This document shows positions 30,801 through 38,269 of a DNA stretch of 60,000 nt, in pieces; position 1 is the first letter of the stretch, and every line of letters begins with the position of its first letter. This DNA comes from Symsagittifera roscoffensis (lineage: Eukaryota; Xenacoelomorpha; Acoela; Convolutidae), in contig NC_087065.1 of NCBI RefSeq assembly GCF_963678635.1, positions 23,147,254 through 23,207,253 of the forward strand. The letters run 5' to 3'. The notes under the pieces are model-generated. The model searched no databases and was not told the DNA's origin. It saw nothing but the letters and a program-made list of their open reading frames with translations. The translations under genes and the position numbers were made by a program.

Positions 30801-32834
30801 TGATACGGCCTCTGGTATTGGGTTTGATCCGGTTAATGCTTCGTTAAAATTCTTTCTTTCGATCTCCAGTTTTAGTCGTTGCTCTATTTCTTTCGCAGCC
30901 AGATCCTGCTTCACTTTTTTGATGGCCTCCGCTGCCGCTTTCTCGCAATCTATATCTGGGGCTTTCTTCGCCGTTGCCTCTGCTGCACTACCACATTGTG
31001 TTACTGCTTTCACTGTTTTCGTTGGTAGCTCCACATTTGGTCCCTCGAGTTTTTTCGTCTCAAATTCACCCTGTCTGTTTCTCTGGTTCTGCACTGCTGC
31101 CAATGCCAACTTGTGTTTTGGATGACTCTGGTTCTTGACCGCTTCCCAGAACAACGGACAGTCCATCCTGAAGTGCCCCTCTTGGTTACAGAAGAAGCAT
31201 CTCGCACCTATTTTGATGATCAAGCCACTATAGAACTCGTGCTCTTCCATCTGGCGCATATCTTCCTCATCGGGTGCATATCCCAAACTCTTCATGCCCT
31301 GTTTGTATGTCGTGCACTCCGCCACATGATGATCAACTGACCCGCAGTTAGCACACGACCTGCGTTTGTCCATGTCATCTCTAGGCTTGTACCATGACGA
31401 CCTTTGTGGCTGACTCCCCCCTTGGGTGTTCCTGTTGTCTGAGTACGAGTATTTCTTGGGTTTCATCAGCATATATTCTCTTGACTTCTGCCTCATCTCT
31501 TCTGGGGTTGGCGCACTATCTTTCGACAATGTGTAATACGTTGCTAACATCGTTCTCAAGTCATCACTCTTTACCCCATCAATGAACTTTGAGGCTATGC
31601 TGAAGTTTCTTCTATTGGTAGATTCTTCTGGGTCACTCCTTCTTCTCAAGCTCTCGAGATCATCTAGGAACCTGTCTATCGATTCGTCATCTCTCTGTCT
31701 CCTTTTTTCAAATCGCATCATCGCTTGATGACCCTTCATGCCTGAGCCGAATCTATTCAACAGTATTTCAAAGATTTTGTCCGCGGTATCGCGTTCTTCT
31801 TCTTTCTTCGCAACCACGCATTTTAATGCCGTGCCTTCTAAATTGCTGAGTATGGCTGTGCATGCTTGTCTTTCATCGTTCAAGTTGTCCTGTTCTAGGT
31901 GTAGTCTCATCACTTCCACCCAAGTATCAATGCATCCATCAGAGTCATCTTTGAATTCTTTTGGCTTCTTGAATGTTTTCCTGGATTTTCCCTCTCTTCT
32001 ATCATTCGAGTCGGTGTTCCTTGTGGCGAAGGCCTCTAGAGTTCTATTCATCATTTCCCAAGTGTTTGCCCATGTCATAGCATCCGGACCTGCGTTGCTG
32101 TTAGCTGTTGAGTCCCCCGGACCAGTCGTTGTACTTGACGTTCCATTCTTCATGATCGTTTTAGTAGCTGTTGGTGCTATGCTCACCGTGTCCCGGGTTA
32201 AGGGCAACGGTGTCGATTGCCGTTTGTTCCTTTGTGGTTCCACAAAGTCAACTCTGGTGCCTTGCGTACGATCCGCTGCCGGTCTTTCTTGTGAAGTAGA
32301 ATTTCTCAAGATTGCATCCAATTTCGCCTGTATTGCACACGAACTTTCTGCTTGATTCTTGCTCATTGTGTCCATTCTCTTTTCCAGGCTACCTAGTTGG
32401 CTGTTGACATCATCATATCGGTTTTTCAACTGTTGCATATCTTTTTTGATGTTCTTATCTCGTTCTTCATTGGTGGCGTCTACCTTATCTGACATCTCCT
32501 TGAGTCTCTCATCTGTTGCCTTGGCCAGGTTAAAGTAACTATCCAGATACTCGTGTTTGTTGTATCTTAACTCTTTTCTTATCACTTCTCTGTCCTCATC
32601 GCTGTGCTTTAGTTTTTTGTCAATCTGATTCAGTTTCGCCATCAAGTCACCCAGCTCAATCGTACCTTCTTCATGGTCAGCCGTCGGTTTGTCTTTATCC
32701 GTAGCCTCTGCTTTAGTTTGTTCCTCTCTTGGATTGGCTTCTGTCGTCTTCGTGCTCACTGTCCCAAATGTTCGTGCTCTTTCAGCTTTTGGTTCTTCAG
32801 TCATGTTTTCTTTCGTTTTTATTCCGACCATCAT
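24867..32834 (-). CDS. gag-pol: Gag-Pol polyprotein of Ty3/gypsy element B
   Basis: A single open frame of about 2,655 codons; the probable ATG is at 32834 (a second follows at 32831). Approximate residues: coiled-coil and capsid-like Gag 1-480; two CCHC knuckles at about 497-510 and 548-561; aspartic protease DTGA near 856; reverse transcriptase about 1215-1390 with YVDD at 1341-1344; RNase H starting DTDAS near 1486; a roughly 300-residue variable linker; integrase with an HHCC finger near 2030-2080 and a DD35E triad at 2097, 2156 and 2192; then a GPF/Y-like region and an acidic tail. Gag and Pol are fused in frame, without a frameshift site. One flaw: in RNase H the residue usually Asp in the D-N-R-A-L motif is Ala (codon GCC at 28158-28160), which may abolish activity. 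Confidence 0.96.
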   Translation of the reverse strand: MMVGIKTKENMTEEPKAERARTFGTVSTKTTEANPREEQTKAEATDKDKPTADHEEGTIELGDLMAKLNQIDKKLKHSDEDREVIRKELRYNKHEYLDSYFNLAKATDERLKEMSDKVDATNEERDKNIKKDMQQLKNRYDDVNSQLGSLEKRMDTMSKNQAESSCAIQAKLDAILRNSTSQERPAADRTQGTRVDFVEPQRNKRQSTPLPLTRDTVSIAPTATKTIMKNGTSSTTTGPGDSTANSNAGPDAMTWANTWEMMNRTLEAFATRNTDSNDRREGKSRKTFKKPKEFKDDSDGCIDTWVEVMRLHLEQDNLNDERQACTAILSNLEGTALKCVVAKKEEERDTADKIFEILLNRFGSGMKGHQAMMRFEKRRQRDDESIDRFLDDLESLRRRSDPEESTNRRNFSIASKFIDGVKSDDLRTMLATYYTLSKDSAPTPEEMRQKSREYMLMKPKKYSYSDNRNTQGGSQPQRSSWYKPRDDMDKRRSCANCGSVDHHVAECTTYKQGMKSLGYAPDEEDMRQMEEHEFYSGLIIKIGARCFFCNQEGHFRMDCPLFWEAVKNQSHPKHKLALAAVQNQRNRQGEFETKKLEGPNVELPTKTVKAVTQCGSAAEATAKKAPDIDCEKAAAEAIKKVKQDLAAKEIEQRLKLEIERKNFNEALTGSNPIPEAVSGSTKTWNCNTVKMVTGKPFGISKIGARIMSIITVGGHEVTRNLSEPSDQTIMHIDVYADYLSCISPQTTSRALRALLTRGGSKSVRVDNRYTEAYGPHEVMLNIDGINIYTRTMITCDEDLIGQIYVGKEELKVRSIGHCAMLEEDAMHIGTEADVTGHVLDISGKKTQLRGLLDTGAVLSVIPIETWERMGFNKDYLIDSRIRLSAANKGALRVLGRTPIIALNLGERNLWMSFIVVENLDESDQFILGRDFIRNFDVTIDLNNAMFRIRNPDRRYAIKPVNLIMANENKAPVFLSRRVRLKANEAAIVSLRMKNYNEISDNKQVCIVPNPNSQSAAVLGRSFSITKSGLCVSVLLNTLDIPITIQRGRKLGYALPVKTRYETIENSKQNEVVDCPNHRDKICILRRLQKIKDSSGLIKSLKSETDDGLSSCSNFPERPTLDEMQNGKRVLPEIEHLRGKLKDEQLEAIKDVLERNEEVFSRHKADIGCCNFVEHEIELEENAVPHREGARRMTPHKSDACRKEIETLLEYDMIEPSKSPWACGVVMAKEKGDQLRFCCDFRYLNSVTVKDAYPIPRIDESLSKLGDAKFFTTLDLGSAFWQVPLQKQDRDKTGFACELGLFQWKRMPFGLCNATATFQRLMAHALIGVTKKYGNLVMCYVDDVVIATPTLEDHIERLDEVFACMKRSGLKCKPSKCEILKDSIKYLGRMVDKHGIRPDPDAVEAVLTWKSPKTEHQLMSFLGFANYYREFIKGYADKVYPMQQLMRHKGKKFTWNNAAEESFRRIKKELCEAPVLGMPTEKGMYVLDTDASVVAISGILHQEQEWNGKTVLRPIAYGSKVLSDTEMKYGAPKAEMFAVVTFVEKYRAYLGSEPFKLRVANRALSWLKTYSMDQSYIGRWIVRLDGYNMIIEHRTRDKHQNADSLSKKTEFYERQEQREADRPEIKDGFSFMDKETYDSLPLTRWLEKSGKPIEDHPELPKEHPEKTILKKSRRIPVGTMLKSKIVRETLKAKGYDLNQVEAGTARIGEDLMRLLEKLSDDKPVIQEKGQEEPEVTILRKQETVNNTDSSTGSVADSKDVVRSLVDKIPEDILEQTKVRKKKVAFKEEAEHLGLAQESGEWSRFMEEEGTGEGKLSGEREDWDKVSDESSKDQDSLCMILAEEKIRQHDRELQTDPSSGTYNLDTQEVRGGEELEKIAVSRKPFRELSCNSNVRTNLVPEDDMKIVKWMICVKLSDDIHNPGEMNGQIMALKEHVKARYRLSDLIRAQKNDKMTSNLSKWIQSGVKEKGELEEDSYKILSQFYKERKDLLYHTADGVVACKRRDEEKVLHKHNLIILPQLYQTEVLFRSHDQMGHQGIDKVQQRILHRFDWPGMRKACERWVNACLACLQVKDPRKMKFPLKSVESSEFNEVVQIDHQKICMTESGYNQILVIIDHFTKLAEAVPCQTASAEETCDHLITHWISRYGCPMTFQSDNGKAFVGDLTKELMKRSHIAQAHSTTYHPQTNGLVERQNRTLVNMLRVYCSRYMTDWDKYLPQVVGAYNSTQHSTTGISPFMMLTGRERAMPITFFYPEYEGKKTSPQAYVKEAIKRQQELNELCRRNTAQAQMRQRKKYDEKILQAKPYEVGQYVWVFQNVIPPKGTKKLLKKWRGPFMITEVHQQGRFYRLSTGRAAHYQNLKPHVPSPEDWCLPKDMEGLEYLVVEPACEVNEKGTREKNDGNENLSLDDNEKIEVESEAGSFAEEDWNDPEQDEVPKWMEPDRPISPGTRTGNRKRTGMRYNRYGDDFLIDKIQPDKLGEELLSAGELEAEEEWQVIDDGGHYPQEDYSTPEVETDLEQSEIERRENTNLRTLEWIRDVKDDGHGRQSIQQVDVSAEKHKKSEDPLFGWTATDRPLDIPPDNSDPTTSTGTSINIFVRGVGVGLTHTENLMIKKLKEVRETSELELEEQEPEPNIGRNFKTKFEIPNQYSEKNHDNR

Positions 32835-33207
32835 CGCCAATCTTTTCTTTCACCGTTTCTTCGGTGTTGCCTATTGCATCTTCCACATTGTCTATTGGTG
32901 AGAACTCTATGGGTTTCGGGTTTGGTTCTTCTGCATTGGGCATTGGAGTTGACTCCGTCGCAATTTTCTCTGTTTCATCCACACTTTGATCGGGTGTCTC
33001 TAGATCAATCTCGATGGTGGGTTCTACTCGTTCCCCTTCTGTGCCCTCCTTTGCTCTGTTCTCCGTTGCACTCCTTGTACTGACCATGTTAACTGAAAAG
33101 CTCTTCTTTGTTATCCTCGGACCCATTGATGTTACTTTGCGTAGCGACGAATTATATTTTGCTTCGGTAGATCTTTTTTCAGCTACCGGTACCCTGCTCC
33201 GCCTCAT
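32797..33207 (-). CDS. ORF0 upstream of gag in element B, 136 residues
   Basis: ATG at 33207; it ends 38 bp inside the gag-pol start in another frame. The N-terminus is basic (RRSRVPVAEKR), the rest very acidic and low-complexity. The overlap with the gag ATG suggests either reinitiation or a +1 shift into Gag; no classic -1 slippery heptamer is aligned with it. It could also be an untranslated leader ORF. Confidence 0.5.
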   Translation of the reverse strand: MRRSRVPVAEKRSTEAKYNSSLRKVTSMGPRITKKSFSVNMVSTRSATENRAKEGTEGERVEPTIEIDLETPDQSVDETEKIATESTPMPNAEEPNPKPIEFSPIDNVEDAIGNTEETVKEKIGDDGRNKNERKHD

Positions 33208-33496
33208 TATTTACAATTATTATTAGTTACAGTATTATTATCCACAAAATTTCTACTCTAAGGTTAAAAACTCTAAGTAAAAAGAAATTGACTATTCGCT
33301 AAAAACAATTTTTCTTAAACTTTTGAAAACTTTTATATTTTAGGTTAGGATAGGGAATGTGTTGTTATAATTGGTTACTTCAACCTAACTTAGTATTCTT
33401 GTCGTACCCCCTTCCTAATACTGTTCCAAGACTTTCTCTGTACCGTCCCAAGACTATTCAGTGTTGTCCCAGTACTTCTTATTGGTATCCTCAGAC

Positions 33497-33846
33497 CAAT
33501 GTCCCAAGACCAACGTCCCTAGACCAACGTCCCAAGACCAACGTCCCAAGACTAACGTCCCGAGACCAATGTCCCAAGACTAACGTCCCAAGACTAATGT
33601 CCCAAGACCAATGGCCCAAGACCAACGTCCCAAGACTAACGTCCCAAGACCAATGGCCCAAGACTAATGTCCCAAGACTAACGTCCCAAGACCAATGGCC
33701 CAAGACCAACGTCCCAAGACTAATGTCCCAAGACCAATGTCCCAAGACTAACGTCCCAAGACCAATGGCCCAAGACCAACGTCCCAAGACCAATGTCCCA
33801 AGACCAACGTCCCAAGACTAACGTCCCAAGACCAATGGCCCAAGAC
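33497..33846. repeat. 14-bp minisatellite, 25 units, in the element B leader
   Basis: Exactly 25 units of a 14-mer of the form YAAYGKCCCAAGAC, with variation concentrated in the first, fourth and sixth bases. The array is flanked by degenerate CCCAAGACT copies on both sides. Because 14 is not a multiple of 3, the array opens repetitive ORFs in several frames; these are artefacts. Confidence 0.95.
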
Positions 33847-34881
33847 TGTTTCGTACCAAGACTGCTCTGGTCCAAGACTGCCCCAAGGCTGCACTGTCCC
33901 AAGACTGTGTTGCCCCAAGACTGTCCCCAGACTGCAATGTCCCAAGACTTCTTTGGTACTGTCCCAAGACTCGTCACTGATTGTCTGGATATCGGATCTC
34001 TTTCTTCTTTGTTGTAGGGACTTCTTGCTTCACTGTACCTTGTACCACTACTCAAGCTCTAGTGAAAATTTTCCCAAAAACCCTCTCTTAATGGCCAAAT
34101 GCTAACCCCCCTTTTGAATTACCTCTTTTTCTATGTTCCAAGCAACTTGAAACCAAAACCTGTGCGCAGGTATCTTGTGATCACCTGTTCGTATAAAAAC
34201 CAATCGCAAATCCTCACCAAAATGCAACAATATATAGATTAAAAAAAAACTTTTTTTTTAAACAAGAAAAATAATAAAACAGAGAAATCAACCCACCTAA
34301 AATTCAAAGGAGACAAATGTCGACCTTCTGTCGAAAAAAAATGTCTGGTACCTAACTGCCACGCGTGTTCCTCCCCCCACTAGCGATCTTATGGGGTATC
34401 ACAAAAACTTTCTATATCCGTTCCCCCCTACCAATCCAACCAACGTTTCAATCTTAACTCGAGTTAAATTTTGGATATCCACCTATTATTACCAACGCGT
34501 GTTGATGGCTAATGTAACTAAATCAACGATGTCGATTAATTAGTTACTCTAATTTCCCCCCTTTTTACAATTTACAACCGCCAACCTCTGACCTAACCAG
34601 CCCCCCTACTAACCTCCCCCCTCTTTAGCCCCCCTCTTAAGCCGAAAAATCCCTTAAGCGCCGGGTGCTAAACCTCTCGAGAGAAAACCGTAGACCTGTT
34701 TCCAGGCCTGCTTGAGTAAAAACTGCCTCAAAACAATGGGACTCCGCTTATCCAATTTTAAACTTATTTCCTATAATGTAATGTGGATTCTAACGATACC
34801 CGTTGCTCGACTTGAGAACACCCCTGTGCGTCCTCTTGTAGTGGTCCTGTGCTGGTTGTCTGTGTTCTGCACTTGACAGCA

Positions 34882-35012
34882 GAACCACTTTCCCACTCGA
34901 CTGGTCACCTCTTCCAATCAAGTCTCCTAGTAGTCCGGTTCGATCCTTGTGAACCACTTTCCCACTCGACTGGTCACCCTTTCCAGTCAAGTCTCCTAGT
35001 GGTCCGGTTGGG
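34882..35012. repeat. 69-bp tandem repeat in the element B leader
   Basis: Two adjacent copies (34882-34950 and 34951-about 35012), starting GAACCACTTTCCCACTCGAC and each containing TCAAGTCTCCTAGTRGTCCGG. Confidence 0.85.
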
Positions 35013-35395
35013 TCGCAATCTGTCTGAAAACCCTTAACAACGCCCCCCACTCGGGCACCTTACTGAAGTCACTGGTTTAAATTGCTAGATTGATCGAAAC
35101 GATCGGTCTTATAAAACAGTATGTGTATACTATTTAATTAATACAAAGGTCTGATCCAACTAATTTGGTATCAAAGTCACTGTCTTTTTTCGTTTTATGG
35201 TTTTTGTTCCTTTTTGTATTCTTTTTTTTGCTCGTGTTTTTGTCCCCCTAGTTGCCCCCCTTCACTCGGTTAGCTAAGCCTCGTTCGGAGAGCGTACCAG
35301 GAAGTTTTCTTGAGTTTTCTTAAAAAGCTATCACGGTACAACCGGAAGGTTTACACGTTCCCGCTGAACCGTACCACCGGTACTCTAGAATGGGC

Positions 35396-35661
35396 ATTCT
35401 ATTCTCCTGTTTTCAGGATGAGACAGCTCTACTCTCTGATTATTTCGTCTCGAGAAATTGCGAATAGCAATTTCCTGCCTTTTTCTTGAGTAGTTTCCCG
35501 CTATTGTTAATTCGGACGTTCTGATTTTTGATTTTTGCGTTTTCAGTTGGTTCGAGAAAACTGAGCATGACAGGCTCCATCCGAAATTTTTAAAATTAAA
35601 ACTTCACACCAAAATTACGTGTTTCTCAAGGTCAAACCTCCAGACATGACCGACTGGCACA
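35396..35661 (-). repeat. Truncated 5' LTR of element B
   Basis: The 266 bp match the U3 start of the 3' LTR (14464-14729) with about three differences. The rest of the LTR and the primer-binding site are missing; the internal leader follows directly. It ends TGGCACA. Confidence 0.85.
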
Positions 35662-35671
35662 CGGTCACATA

Positions 35672-36519
35672 TGAGGCTTAAGAAAAATAGGCCCTATAAC
35701 CATTGGCTCAAGAGTCAGGGACACTATCTCTTGTGTTTTTCTACCTCAAGAACGGTCGGAGCCAATTCGGTTCGCTTGCGACATGAGACTAGAACCCGTT
35801 ACAGCTTAAAGGCTACTACCAAAATACCCCCCCCCACTCTAGAAAATAAGAACGTTCCCATACTTAGGTCTCAAAATACCCAAAATACACGAACGCCGTT
35901 AAAAACAGGGTCGGAACAATCCGTTAAGTTACTTTTTATTGGACAGTGGAACTTTGATCCATTTCAGATTGATCAACCTAAAACTCGCCTTATCTCAACC
36001 TAACAATCATAAAACACTCTCGAGAAAATTAAATTAGGAACTCACATGTTGACGCACTCGAGTATAAGGAGTAATTAAATTAATGAGCAACTCGAGAATT
36101 AAATACTAATCAGTTTTAATAACAGAAATAAGTTTAGACTCTAGAATTGAAGTTTTAGTCTGAACCATTGGGACACTCCAGCTGTCCACCTTTCCGTTGA
36201 AGGTTCACTCTGGTTCAGTTTGAATAATTGCTCTCTTCTCTCGTGATTATCTCGCCTCCTATTTTAGGATAAGACGGCTCTACTCGTGTCTTATTTTGTA
36301 TCTGGAAATTGCGAATAGCAATTTCCTGCTGTTATCTTAAGTATTTTCCCGCAATTGTAATTTCCGTCGTTCTGATTTTTCACTTTTTGTTTTCAGTTGT
36401 TGCGAGAAAACTGAGCATGACAGGCTCCATTCGAAATTTTGAAAAATAAAACTTCACTCGAAAATCACGTATTTTCGTGTCCCTCAAGGTCAAACTTCCA
36501 GATATGACCGACTGGCACA
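35672..36519 (-). repeat. Older, diverged LTR of the element B family
   Basis: 848 bp from TGAGG to GGCACA. The R-U5 end (35672-about 36000) is very close to the other LTR copies; the U3 half is clearly more diverged. It is separated from the truncated 5' LTR by only 10 bp (35662-35671). It is probably a solo LTR of an earlier insertion, or one end of a rearranged junction. It ends about 180 bp before the POLR3K start codon. Confidence 0.82.
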
Positions 36520-36700
36520 TAAGCTTGAATATAAAAGAAGAATTAATTCCCTTGAATAATTCCCTTGTAATACCATGTTTGTTTGGTATCGCAAGTAGTG
36601 TGAAGCTCCCAATCACCTCTGTGTTTTAGATTTGTGCAGATGGCATTTAAGGAATGACATGTGATATTTGTCTTGAAATTGCAGTCTAGTGTTACCTGAC
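36520..36700 (+). promoter_or_regulatory. Upstream region of POLR3K
   Basis: The 181 bp between the old LTR and the ATG. Two possible splice acceptors (a pyrimidine-rich stretch ending TTTTAG near 36629 and TTGCAG at 36679-36684) suggest a 5' UTR intron, in which case the promoter could lie within the LTR. No TATA box is obvious. Confidence 0.35.
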
Positions 36701-36841
36701 ATGCTAATTTTTTGTCCGAATGACGGAAACATGTTGTATGCTGCGGAGGGGGAATATTCATATCAGTTTCAGTGCAGGACCTGTCCCTACGTTTACTTCG
36801 TAACTCAAAAAATCTCAGAGAGAAAATATCCAAAATTGAAG
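36701..36841 (+). CDS. POLR3K: POLR3K (RPC10) exon 1, residues 1-47
   Basis: The start codon is followed by LIFCPNDGN and then C-R-T-CPYV, the N-terminal zinc ribbon of RNA polymerase III subunit RPC10/POLR3K, ending in the conserved RKYPKLK at a GT donor (36842-36843). With exon 2 it gives 108 residues, the same length as the human protein. RPC10 is the TFIIS-like subunit needed for RNA cleavage, termination and reinitiation by Pol III in the nucleus. Odd point: the second Cys of the first C-x2-C pair is replaced by Asp (CPND where the family has CPxC), so the N-terminal ribbon may bind zinc differently. Confidence 0.93.
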
Positions 36842-38269
36842 GTACATCTAGCAAGCCAATGAAAATACAGAAATTAGTTAGCTTTTGTATATCGGAAGTA
36901 CATGAATTATTTAGCACCTCTTGAGTGCTTCGTGGACAGAATTCGCAATGAAAGTTCATCATCCGTGTTTTTCCCATTACAAGATACCCCTCCCTGTGTA
37001 GCCCCGCAAATAGTGAAATCTCAATTTGGGATGACTATAATGCTAGGCTAGGGATTTTTTTCACTAGGCTTTAATGGAAAACCCCATGTTTTATTTAAGA
37101 GGAGGGATGGTTGAAGTAAATCTATTATATATTTAAATGCGGGCTTCACTATCTCGCCATGTTTAAGCTTTTTCAACGTATTATTTTTGCATGTTTAAGC
37201 TATATCGTATATTGCAATGGTTAAGAATTTTTTTTCGGTTTTCCAGTTTGATTTTAGTGGTTATTTTAACGAGTTTAAATTAAGCAGCCCAATATCGAAT
37301 TAGGGGTTTCGAATTTGGCCTCCAATTTTGAATGCCCGAATCATTTTAGTTTACGAGATAAGACGATTTTTGAGATCTTTTCAGAAATTTCAAAAAACAA
37401 AATAATTTAAAAAACTTGAAGTTCCCAACCCTGTAGTTGGGTGCTCTCAGAGTACTCTAAGGAGTTACAAATCTTGCCTCCAAATATGACTGTTCAAATC
37501 CTTGTAGTTTTCGAGATATGACGTTTTTTGTGACTTTTTTCAAAAATTTTCAGAAAACTTAAATTATTATTTCCAATAAGTGCTGCTCTTTTCTTGGTTA
37601 CAACTTTTCCAGTCTTGTTGAAAAAACGCTCAGACGGGGTACTCGATGATGGTATGCATAGTGTCTGATCTTTGTCCAAAGAAGCTTTCAATTCAAAGAA
37701 GCTTACCTCTTGGTTAATAAAAACATGTCTAGGAAGATTATCATTTGCAAACTGTATCAATTATTTAAACTAAACTGTACGTGGAACAATTATTTAAATA
37801 TTAACTAAAGAGCTTAGAAAATTATCGGTTGAAATAGTTTCTGAATCCTTCGAGTGATATGTCAATTGGCGCTGATTCTTTTTGCTGAAGAAGGAATGTC
37901 TTTATTTTGTCGTTAAATTTTTTGCAGATGTGACCAATCTGATTTCTTGGCGCAATGAATTCCCATTTTAACACAGCCTCTTGCTGTTGATTGTTTGCCG
38001 TTTTTGTTGTTCGATCGATTGTGGGGTATTACTTGTAGTGTTTTCTTGTTTCTATGCAGTGTAAGTTCTCCGTAGACAAAAAAATTCCCTGGTCTTTGTT
38101 TTTTCTTAATCAATCGAACTCATTTTCGTTATCGATTGCTCTGCTGGAAATACTTTGCTTTTTAATTGTAAGTCATGTGCTCTACGTAATTTCTACGTAA
38201 AAAAACAGACCTTGATTCCCCAGTTCATTGCTTTTTTATTCTATTCATTGTCAAATAGGTAATTTTTAA

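Larger units (their letters stand above)
33208..35395 (-). other. Element B 5' leader region
   Basis: About 2.2 kb without a convincing gene between the LTR stub and ORF0. It contains the 14-bp minisatellite, dispersed CCCAAGACT motifs out to about 33970, a 69-bp tandem repeat (34882-35012) and poly-C/T stretches. The primer-binding site cannot be identified because the adjoining part of the 5' LTR is missing. Confidence 0.6.
13867..35661 (-). mobile_element. Element B: giant Ty3/gypsy-like LTR retrotransposon with accessory genes
   Basis: About 21.8 kb on the minus strand. Order from its 5' end: truncated 5' LTR (35661-35396), leader with minisatellite, small ORF0, gag-pol, macrodomain-like ORF, coiled-coil ORF, split SGNH-like ORF, 1008-residue ORF, 1073-residue ORF, 3' untranslated region, polypurine tract, 3' LTR (14729-13867). 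The Pol domain order with RNase H before integrase identifies Ty3/gypsy. The 5' LTR remnant differs from the 3' LTR at only about 3 of 266 positions, so insertion was recent. No envelope-like protein (signal peptide plus membrane anchor) is visible. The large region downstream of pol is what is unusual. Giant LTR elements are known (Ogre in plants, Burro in planarians), but I cannot say whether this belongs to a described family. Confidence 0.92.

Noticed and set aside
33497-33846. CRISPR-like regular repeats
   Set aside because: The 14-bp units are directly adjacent with no spacers and lie in a eukaryotic retrotransposon leader: a minisatellite.
33357-34055. Repetitive ORFs on both strands through the minisatellite
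   Set aside because: The 14-bp period keeps several frames open by chance; proteins are simple repeats outside any gene context.
36543-36977. 144-residue minus-strand Cys-rich ORF
   Set aside because: Antisense of POLR3K exon 1; its cysteines are a by-product.
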